64,000 nucleotides of DNA from assembly GCF_018991925.1 (NCBI RefSeq), contig NW_024735503.1, forward strand, positions 4,252,579 through 4,316,578. Reading direction: 5' to 3'. Below the pieces are notes generated by a model. The model was not told the DNA's origin, ran no database searches, and was given only the letters and a program-made list of their open reading frames with translations. Positions 55,524 through 64,000 of this stretch are shown piece by piece (the first letter of the stretch is position 1; every line of letters starts with the position of its first letter). This stretch comes from Homarus americanus (taxonomy: Eukaryota > Arthropoda > Malacostraca > Decapoda > Nephropidae). The position numbers and the translations under genes are program-made.

Positions 55524-57622
55524 TGGTCCATGGCCCAAACGTCCACCCTACTACATACAGCTCGTGGTCCCCAACCGTCCGGGGATCGTGGCTCATGGTC
55601 CATGGCCCAAACGTCCACCCTACTACATACAGCTCGTGGTCCCCAACCGTCCGGGGATCGTGGCTCATGGTCCACAAACGTCCACCCTACTACATACAGC
55701 TCGTGGTCCCCAACCGTCCGGGGATCGTGGCTCATGGTCCATGGCCCAAACGTCCACCCTACTACATACAGCTCGTGGTCCCCAACCGTCCGGGGATCGT
55801 GGCTCATGGTCCATGGCCCAAACGTCCACCCTACTACATACAGTGGTCCCCAACCGTCCGGGGATCGCGGCTCATGGTCCATGGCCCAAACGTCCACCCT
55901 ACTACATACAGCTCGTGGTCCCCAACCGTCCGGGGATCGTGGCTCATGGTCCATGGCCCAAACGTCCACCCTACTACATACAGGTGGTCCCCAACCGTCC
56001 GGGGATCGTGGCTCATGGTCCATGGCCCAAACGTCCACCCTACTACATACAGCTCGTGGTCCCAACCGTCCGGGGATCGTGGCTCATGGTCCATGGCCCA
56101 AACGTCCACCCTACTACATACAGCTCGTGGTCCCCAACCGTCCGGGGATCGTGGCTCATGGTCCATGGCCCAAACGTCCACCCTACTACATACAGCTCGC
56201 GGTCCCCAACCGTCGGGTATCGCGGCCATGGTCCATGGCCCAAACGTCCACCCTACTACATACAGCCTGTGGTCCCCAACCGTCCGGGGATCGTGGCTCA
56301 TGGTCCATGGCCCAAACGTCCACCCTACTACATACAGCTCGTGGTCCCCAACCGTCCGGGGATCGCGGCTCATGGTCCAGGCCCAAACGTCCACCCCTAC
56401 TACATACAGCCGTGGTCCCCAACCGTCCGGGATCGCGGCTCATGGTCCATGGCCCAAACGTCCACCCTACTACATACAGCTCGTGGTCCCCAACCGTCCG
56501 GGGATCGTGGCTCATGGTCCATGGCCCAAACGTCCACCCTACTACATACAGCCTGGTCCCCAACCGTCCGGGGATCGTGGCTCATGGTCCATGGCCCAAA
56601 CGTCCACCCTACTACATACAGCTCGTGGTCCCAACCGTCCGGGGATCGTGGCTCATGGTCCATGGCCCAAACGTCCACCCTACTACATACAGCTCGTGGT
56701 CCCCAACCGTCCGGGGATCGTGGCTCATGGTCCATGGCCCAAACGTCCACCCTACTACATACAGCTCGTGGTCCCAACCGTCCGGGGATCGTCGGTCCAT
56801 GGCCCAAACGTCCACCCTACTACATACAGCCGTGGTCCCCAACCGTCCGGGATCGCGGCTCATGGTCCATGGCCCAAACGTCCACCCTACTACACACAGC
56901 TCGTGGTCCCAAACCGTCCGGGGATCGTGGCTCATGGTCCATGGCCCAAACGTCCACCCTACTACATACAGCTCGTGGTCCCCAACCGTCCGGGGATCGT
57001 GGCTCATGGCCCATGGCCCAAACGTCCACCCTACTACATACAGCTCGTGGTCCCCAACCGTCCGGGGATCGCGGATCCATGGCCCAAACGCTACATACAT
57101 GGTTCCATCCATGGCCCAAACGTCCACCCTACTACATACAGCTCGTGGTCCCCAACCGTCCGGGGATCGTGGCTCAGTCCATGGCCCAAACGTCCACCCC
57201 TACTACATACAGCTCGTGGTCCCCAACCGTCCGGGGATCGTGGCTCATGGTCCATGGCCCAAACGTCCACCCTACTACATACAGCTCGTGGTCCCCAACC
57301 GTCCGGGGATCGCGGCTCATGGTCCATGGCCCAAGCGTCCACCCTACTACATACAGCTCTGGTCCCCAATCCGGGGATCGTGGCTCATGGACCATGGCCC
57401 AAACGTCCACCCTACTACATACAGCTCGTGGTCCCCAACCGTCCGGGGATCTCGGCTCATGGTCCATGGCCCAAACGTCCACCCTACTACATACAGCGTG
57501 GTCCCCAACCGTCCGGGGATCGCGGCTCATGGTCCATGGCCCAAACGTCCACCCTACTACATACAGCTCGTGGTCCCCAACCGTCCGGGGATCGCGGCTC
57601 ATGGTCCATGGCCCAAATGTCC
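55524..57622. repeat. 72-bp CpG-containing minisatellite (about 29 copies)
   Basis: Unit contains GGTCCATGGCCCAAACGTCC, ACCCTACTACATACAGCTCG, TGGTCCCCAACCGTCCGGGG and ATCGTGGCTCAT. Most units are near identical; some are shortened by 1-12 bp or have GATCGCGG instead of GATCGTGG. Since 72 is a multiple of three and frames lack stops, open frames of about 700 codons occur in three plus-strand frames, and shorter ones on minus. Many unit-length changes are not multiples of three, which argues against coding. Confidence 0.97.
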
Positions 57623-57672
57623 GAATACCTCTTACAACTGGGCGATGACGCAGTTTACATTAAAAAAAATCA

Positions 57673-57775
57673 GTTCACCTGAAGATTGGCCCTCCCAGTT
57701 TATTTCACCTGAAGATTAATTACCCAATGCTACCTCGGTGAAATGAGCCGGGGAGCATAACTTTAGATGATCCGG
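57673..57775. repeat. Inverted-repeat (MITE-like) element, copy i, complete and compact
   Basis: About 100 bp: left arm TTCACCTGAAGATTGGCCC and CAGTTTATTTCACC; right arm GGTGAAATGAGCCGGGGAGC then TTTAGATGATCCGG, its imperfect reverse complement. The short centre reads TTAATTACCCAATGCTACC. There is no TTAGG core in this copy. Confidence 0.72.
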
Positions 57776-57790
57776 AGTAGGAAGAGCAGT

Positions 57791-57793
<3 letters not shown>

Positions 57794-57855
<62 letters not shown>
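57794..57855. repeat. (GA)n microsatellite
   Basis: Pure GA run of about 60 bp. Confidence 0.97.
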
Positions 57856-57858
<3 letters not shown>

Positions 57859-58055
57859 TTGCACCCACAGAGAGAGTTCAACACCTTTCACGGATACTTG
57901 GAATCTCTACATCACTTGAGGGTTCGATGCTCCAGAATGTGTTGAGGCGAGTGTGTGTGTTTATCAAGCACGATCAAGCACATGCTGAATTTTTTACTTT
58001 TTCGTCAAGCGTTGAGGAAGACTGGGCTTATCTTCCTCATCACTCGCTCACTACC

Positions 58056-58077
58056 TACCTACCTACCTTCCTACCTA

Positions 58078-58140
<63 letters not shown>

Positions 58141-58142
58141 TG
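58056..58142. repeat. (CTAC)n/(CTGC)n tetranucleotide repeat
   Basis: CTAC tetramers pass into about 15 CTGC tetramers. Confidence 0.96.
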
Positions 58143-58431
58143 CCTGGCTCACCTGGCTCAGTAATAAAGTGTCTGGTTTACCTGAAATTTCATCTCAATT
58201 TATTTCATGTGAAGTTTTAAGATTTTTCCGTTCATCCACAACTATTTCCCTTCCTTCATTTAAATTAGAAAACGTTTGAGAAGAATGATAATAAATTTGT
58301 CTTGAAACGAACACCCTTTAGTGGAGCTATGTTGAGTGAGGGTTATTAATCAACTTTTAGTCTTTGATGGTGATTCTGAATTGAATTTGTGGGGGGTATT
58401 GCTTTCAGTATATTTCCAACAGAGGCATGCT

Positions 58432-58650
58432 AAGATCTTTCCTGTACGTTCCTTTAGTAATTATTGTTTCATCGGGACCTGGCAACTTATTTGGTTTTAG
58501 ATTATACATTAAGTTACTAGCATGACTATTAATCACTACTAATTTGGTTTTGGAATCATATTTAGATCTACCCAAGTGAAGATTAATAAAAAAAAAAGTT
58601 GTTTATCAAAATATTGGTCATTTCCCCCCACGTTATCAGCAAGCTGTCCT
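58432..58650 (-). mobile_element. Old, highly diverged CR1-like fragment (copy A7)
   Basis: Plus-strand words TACGTTCCTTTAGTAAT, TCATCGGGACCTGGCAACTT and ATTTGGTTTTAGATT match, with many substitutions, the minus-strand segment of family A at 4165-4235 that encodes the linker just before the RT. The CATTTCCC/GTTATCAGCAAG block near 58620-58640 matches the next conserved segment. No open frame remains. It represents an older insertion layer. Confidence 0.6.
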
Positions 58651-59000
58651 GAATCAAACTACTAAATTGGTGTGTTGACGGGGTTCATTTATCACCCACG
58701 ACCATAAGATATACGCAGCACCAACGTCACAAACTCTCAGTACAGTAGTCAGAAGTCATAAACACGACCCTGGTGGTGGTGTTAGTAATCAGATATCGCT
58801 GAGGAGATAAGATTGCCCTCTGAGACGACCTAGCGGGTAGTAGATGACCGGCCCTCTGATCCCCCTGGTGACGATGTGGTAGTCGCCAGGTGGTTTGGGG
58901 ACGAGTTGACCTCACCTCAGACAAGTCATTCGTGTCACCAAATTACGCATTTCAAGTCATATGTAGGTTAGGTTAGGTTAGGTTATGACGCTACGTTTAT
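58651..59000. other. Unassigned sequence with a TTAGG patch
   Basis: Contains GTAGGTTAGGTTAGGTTAGG near 58963-58984; otherwise featureless. Confidence 0.5.
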
Positions 59001-59147
59001 GGGTTCACCTGAAGATTAGCCTTCTATTTTATATCACCTCAATTTTAACTCCGCTTACGGTACCTACCTGTAGAGGGTTAGGTTAGGTTAGTGTTAGTCT
59101 TCCGTTGAAATAAGAGGGAGCGGGCATCAATTCTTCGGGTGATCGGT
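59001..59147. repeat. Inverted-repeat (MITE-like) element, copy j, complete, with TTAGG core
   Basis: Left arm GGTTCACCTGAAGATTAGCC then ATTTTATATCACC; core GGTTAGGTTAGGTTAG (about 59075-59091); right arm GTTGAAATAAGAGGGAGCGG and AATTCTTCGGGTGATCGG. The outer arms are imperfect inverted copies about 145 bp apart. Confidence 0.72.
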
Positions 59148-59639
59148 TTTATGATTATTGATATGAGAACACTTGTACTACCTAAACTTAATACCTAAAT
59201 CTGTGCTTGTATTCCCCTATATACATTCTTATGACACACAGGTATATAAGTTTAATTACCAGAACACAGGTATATGAATTCAAGAAGTGATATTTTATTT
59301 TTTTTATTTTTAGGATCACATGCAGATTAGGCATCCTAGGTTTACTTCCCAGCGTTAGGTGGGTTGTGAGGGGAGTCGGGCTACACCGCACAATTTATTT
59401 TTTTCCCTTCCTCCCTCCTGCCATCACCAATGTCTTCCCTTCCCACTATCACTATTACCATCACCACTACCATCATCACTAACACCACCACCACTATCAC
59501 CATCACCATTATCACCACCACCATCACCATTATCACCACCAACTATGTTCGTCAAATTTTAAAAGAGATTCCAAATATCTTAACTTTTAATGTAATTTTC
59601 TTTAGATTGTCGTCTTCCTGTGTCAACTTAGGCCACGAC
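59148..59639. other. Unassigned sequence with CAC/CATCAC microsatellite
   Basis: A CACCACTACCATCATCAC-type low-complexity stretch lies at about 59448-59540. The rest is unassigned. Confidence 0.6.
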
Positions 59640-59905
59640 CAAGGAGCCGGCTCCGAACACCCAGGCAGCCGGCTTCAGTACCTAGACAGCCGGCTCCAAA
59701 CACAGACAGCTGGCTTCAGCCACCCAGACACCCGGCACCAGACACCCAGACAGCCGGCTCCAGACACCCAGACAGCCGGCTCCAGACACCCAGACAGCCG
59801 GCTCCAAACACAGACAGCTGGCTTCAGCCACCCAGACACCCGGCACCAGACACCCAGACAGCCGGCTCCAGACACCCAGACAGCCTGCCCCAGACACCCA
59901 GACGG
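59640..59905. repeat. 22-bp minisatellite (CCGGCTCC type)
   Basis: About 11 units built on ACACCCAGACAGCCGGCTCC, with two longer higher-order blocks (CAAACACAGACAGCTGGCTT) repeated about 115 bp apart. Confidence 0.92.
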
Positions 59906-60106
59906 CGCTGGCTGGCGTCTTCGATCCCACGACTCACTCTCTGCAGGACACCGCGGGGCGTCGCCAGCAAACAGAGCGTCCCGAGCCTTGTGGGTCCTCC
60001 TGCTCTATCATAAGGGAGCCTTGTAGGACCATCACACTATCCCTTACACCATCCTACAAACATTCAAGGATCCCCAGTAATATCCTATGGTCCTCAAGAT
60101 GATGTC

Positions 60107-62815
60107 TTACCAGAATCCAACTCACGGTCCACAGAGTCCAACTCACGGTCCACAGAGTCCAACCCACGGTCCTCAGAGTCCAACTTACGGTCCTCAGAGT
60201 CTAACTCATGGTCCTCAGAGTCCAACCCACGGTCCACAGAGTCCAACTCACGGTCCTCAGAGTCCAACTCACGGTCCTCAGAGTCCAACTTACGGTCCTC
60301 AGAGTCTAACTCATGGTCCTCAGAGTCGAACCCACGGTCCTCAGAGTCCAACCCACGGTCCTCAGAGTCCATCCTATAATCCTCAGAGTCCCCCCAACAT
60401 GTTTGAGAGTCCATCCTACGATCCTCAGAGTCCACCCAACATGTCTGAGAGTCCATCACATAATCCGCAGAGTCCATTGCATAATCCCGAGTCCAATTTA
60501 CAATCCTCAGAGTCCATCCAACAATCCTCGGAGTCCAATTTGCAATCCCCAGAGTCCATCCTACAATCCTGAGTATCATACAACCCTCAAAGTCCTTCCT
60601 ATAATCCCCAGAGTCCACCCTACAATCCTAAGAGTCCATCCCATAATCCTCAGAGTCCACCCTACAATCCCCAGAGTCCATCCTATGATTCTCAGAGTCC
60701 AATTTACAATCCCCAGAGTCCACCCTACAATCCTCAGAGTCCATCCTATAATCCTCAGAGTCCACCCTACAATCCTCGGAGTCCACCCTACAATCCTCGA
60801 GTCCACCCTGCAATCCTCAGAGTCAATTTACAATCATCAGTCCACCCAACAATCCCCGAGTCCATCTACCACAATCCTCAGAGTCCACCTACAATCCTCA
60901 GAGTCCACCTCAATCCTCAAGTGCAATCCTCCGAGTCCACCCAACAATCATCAGAGTCAACCAACAATCCTCAAGTCAACCAACAGTCCTCAGAGTCACC
61001 ACAACAATCCTCAGAGTCCAACCAAGCAATCCCAGAGTCCACCCAACAATCCTCAGAGTCCACCCAACAATCCTCAGAGTCCACCCAACAATCCACAGAG
61101 TCCACCCAACAATCCTCAGAGTCCATCCTACAAGCATGAGAGTCCATCCTATAATCATTAGAGTCCAATTTACAATCCTCAGAGTCCACACAACAATCCT
61201 CAGAGTCCACCCTACAATCCACCGAGTTCACCCTACAATCCTCAGAGTCCACCCAACAATCCCCAGAGTCCAACCAACAATCCTCAGAGTCCACCCTACA
61301 ATCCTCAGAGTCCACCCTACAATCCTCAGAGTCCACCCTACAAGCCTCAGAGTCCACCCAACAATCCCCAGAGTCCAACCAACAATCCTCAGAGTCCACC
61401 TAACAATCCTCAGAGTCCATCTTGCAAATATGAGAGTCCACCCTATAATTCCCAGAATCCATCCAGTAATCCTCAGACTCCATCGTACAATCCTCAGAGT
61501 CCATCCTGTGATCCTCTGAGTCGAATTTACAATCCTCAGAGTCTATCCTATAATCCCCAGAGTCCAATTTACAATCCTCAGAGTCCACCTAACAATCCTC
61601 AAAATCCATCCTACAATCCTCAGAGTCCATCCTATAATCCCCAGAGTCCGCCCTATAATCCTCAGTGTCCATCCTATAATCATCAGAGTCCAATTTACAA
61701 TCCTCAGAGTCCACCCAACAATCCTCAGAGTCCAGCCATCAATCCTCAGAGTCCAGCCAACAATCCTCAGAGTCCAGCCAACAATCCTCAGAGTTCACCC
61801 AACAATCCTCAGAGTCCACCCAACAATCCCCAGAGTCCAATCAACAATCCCCAGAGTCCACCCAAGAAACCTCAGAGTCCACCCAACAATCCTCAGAGTC
61901 CACCCAACAATCGTCAGAGTCCACCCAAAAATCGTCAGAGTCCACCCAACAATCGTCAGAGTCCAACCAACAATCCTCAGAGTCCACCTAACAATCCTCA
62001 GAGTCCATCTTGCAAATATGAGAGTCCACCCTATAATTCCCAGAATCCATCCACTAATCCTCAGACTCCATCGTACAATCCTCAGAGTCCACCCTACATT
62101 ACCCAGAGTCCATCCTGTGATCCTCTGAGTCGAATTTACAATCCTCAGAGTCTATCCTATAATCCCCAGAGTCCAATTTACAATCCTCAGAGTCCACCTA
62201 ACAATCCTCAAAATCCATCCTACAATCCTCAGAGTCCATCCTATAATCCCCAGAGTCCGCCCTATAATCCTCAGAGTCCATCCTATAATCATCAGAGTGC
62301 AATTTACAATCCTCAGAGTCCACCTAACAATCCTCAAAATCCACCCTACAATCCTCAGAGTCCAACCTATAATCCCCAGAGTCCGCCCTATAATCCCCAG
62401 AGTCCATCCTACAATCCTGAGTCTATCATACAATCCCCAGAGTCCATCCTATAATCCTGAGTCTATCATACAATCCCCAGAGTCCATCCTATAATTCCCA
62501 AAGTCCATCCTATAATCCCCAGAGTCCATCCTATAATCCCCAGAGTCCATCCTATAATCCCCAGAGTCTATCCTATAATCCCCAGAGTCCATCCTATAAT
62601 CCCCAGAGTCTATCCTATAATTCCCAAAGTCTATCCTATAATCCCCAGAGTCCATCCTATAATCCCCAGAGTCCATCCTATAATCCACAGAGTCTATCCT
62701 ATAATCCCCAGAATCCATCCTACGATCCCTATAGTCCATGCTATGAATCTGAGAGTATTCAACGGTCCTCAGAGTCCATTCTACAAGTCTGAGAGTCCTT
62801 CCTATGATTCAGAGT
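60107..62815. repeat. 21-bp minisatellite (about 125 units)
   Basis: The consensus unit contains CTACAATCCTCAGAGTCCAC; the left end uses a CACGGTCC variant and the right end a TATAATCCCCAGAGTCC variant. Translated, it gives heptads such as PTHGPQS or YNPQSPS. Open frames switch among all three plus-strand frames (60087-60572, 60313-61161, 61136-61519), so single-base indels accumulate freely. A block of several hundred bp (about 61400-61700 and 62000-62300) is present twice, a higher-order duplication. Confidence 0.95.
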
Positions 62816-63012
62816 CCATCCCGTGGTCCTCAGTCCATCCTGCGGTCCTTAAAGTCCATCCTGCGGTCCTTAAAGTCCATCCTGCGGTCCTTAAAGTCCA
62901 TCCTGCTGTCCTTAAAGTCCATCCTGCGGTCCTTAAAGTCCATCCTGCGGTCCTTAAAGTCCATCCTGTGGTCCTTAAAGTCCATCCTGCGGTCCTTAAA
63001 GTCCATCTTGTG
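62816..63012. repeat. 21-bp minisatellite, second variant
   Basis: Nine near-identical copies of CATCCTGCGGTCCTTAAAGT plus C. It is related to the preceding array by its AGTCCATCCT core. Confidence 0.94.
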
Positions 63013-63026
63013 ATTTATTGAAAGGA

Positions 63027-63470
63027 TGAAAAGATTACTGAGAGAGAGAGGTGGGAGGAGAGGGGGCATTACTGAGAGAGATGGAGAGGGGGCATTACTG
63101 AGAGAGATGGGAGGGGGCATTACTGAAGATGGGAGGAGAGGGGGCATTACTGAGAGAGAGATGGGAGGAGGGGGCATTACGAAGAGAGATGGGAGGAGAG
63201 GCATTACTGAGAGAGAGATGGGAGGAGGGGGCATTACTGAGGAGGGGGGGGGCATTACTGAGAGAGAGGGGGGAGGGGGCATTACTGAGAGGGGGCATTA
63301 CTGAGAGAGAGGAGAGGGCATTACTGAGAGAGAGAGAGGGGAGAGGGGGCATTACTGAGAGAGGGGGCATTACTGAGAGAGAGAGGGGTGGCGTTACTGA
63401 GAGAGAGGGGTTTGAGAGGGTGGCATTACTGAGAGAGAGAGAAGTGGAGGAACAGGTGAAAGGAGAGTGA
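63027..63470. repeat. GA-rich tandem repeat with GGGCATTACTGAGAG core
   Basis: About 16 copies of GGGGCATTACTGAGAGAGA with a variable GA/GGGA spacer, giving periods of roughly 20-36 bp. Confidence 0.93.
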
Positions 63471-63537
63471 GAGACAATTGAGAAATAAGATGAGGTGAGT
63501 TATAGATGAGAAGCAGTACAGTACAGGTAGGTGTGAG

Positions 63538-63608
63538 TGAGGGAGGAAAGTGAGGGAGAATAGGAGGAAAGTGAGGGAGAATAGGAGGAAAGTGAGGGAG
63601 AATAGGCG
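63538..63608. repeat. 21-bp repeat, three copies
   Basis: GAGGAAAGTGAGGGAGAATA plus G repeated three times. Confidence 0.93.
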
Positions 63609-63728
63609 ATATGAACCGGAAGTGTGGTCTAACAACTTACCTGAACACCACAGTAAAACAAACAGCATTATCAAACACTTCAAAACTAAAACTTAAAATT
63701 ATATAATACATAAAACTACAGCAGGAGA

Positions 63729-63731
<3 letters not shown>

Positions 63732-63801
<70 letters not shown>
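63732..63801. repeat. (GT)n microsatellite
   Basis: Pure GT run of about 70 bp. Confidence 0.97.
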
Positions 63802-63802
<1 letters not shown>

Positions 63803-64000
63803 GTACTGAGCTGTGGTTGACCTCGTGTAAGACCAGCATCACTTGTATCCTGAAATAAACAGGTGATGGCTTATTTTGGCCTTGGTTGAATTGCATTGTT
63901 TACCATTGAATGTTTACCTGTATTGGTCTAGGTTTATTGGAAGTTGTATACCTGTAACTGCCTATGTATACCGTATACCTGTGTTGTCTATATACTGTAC

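Noticed and set aside
55500..57719. Three overlapping plus-strand frames of about 700 codons each
   Set aside because: They are by-products of the 72-bp minisatellite. All three frames being open at once, and indels of 1-12 bp, argue against coding.
60313..61161. Heptad-repeat protein in the 21-bp array
   Set aside because: Open frames hop between all three plus-strand frames and matching minus-strand frames, as expected for an unselected minisatellite.

Overview
This is a eukaryotic, AT-rich, repeat-dominated window, best explained as intergenic or heterochromatic DNA of an arthropod, most probably a decapod crustacean. That identification is inference. It rests on many interstitial TTAGG-type pentamer runs (the ancestral arthropod telomere motif), on several CR1-like non-LTR retrotransposons ending in tandem TTATGTTC octamers, and on very dense microsatellites. 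No bacterial operon, phage or CRISPR array is present. The only host gene I can call with confidence is a tRNA-Arg(CCU) at 22859-22931. A weak multi-exon candidate lies at 42.5-43.2 kb.

Layout. 1-13.5 kb: mostly unassigned sequence with two minus-strand CR1-like fragments (1026-1490, 2703-4500), CA/GT/CT microsatellites and three short inverted-repeat elements. 13.8-18.7 kb: a CR1-like copy, then a second CR1-like family (B) in which a minus-strand copy (15787-18233) has split a plus-strand copy of its own family. 18.7-23.9 kb: single-copy-like sequence with inverted-repeat elements and the tRNA. 23.9-29.5 kb: the best CR1-like copy (esterase ORF1 remnant, APE endonuclease, reverse transcriptase, 3' end), followed head-to-tail by a 5'-truncated sibling. 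30.3-34.2 kb: two copies of an element whose RT is followed by a CCHC knuckle and a restriction-like nuclease, inserted in (TAG)n DNA. 35.5-38.4 kb: three RT fragments of two further families, strung together by (GT)n tracts. 39.6-40.9 kb: another CR1-like copy. 41-45.8 kb: AT-rich unique-looking DNA with exon-like segments. 45.9-63.8 kb: dominated by minisatellites with units of about 42, 22, 72, 22 and 21 bp. One jockey-like element is inserted inside the 22-bp array.

The RT elements are all damaged by frameshifts, stops or truncations, so they are relics rather than active genes. Very long open frames in the 42-, 72- and 21-bp arrays arise because the units are multiples of three and lack stops; I do not regard them as proteins. 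The most interesting new-looking items are a dispersed family of roughly 100-280 bp inverted-repeat (MITE-like) elements, often with TTAGG-type cores (ten examples), the apparent microsatellite targeting of the restriction-like-nuclease retrotransposon, and the repeated use of microsatellites as retrotransposon breakpoints.
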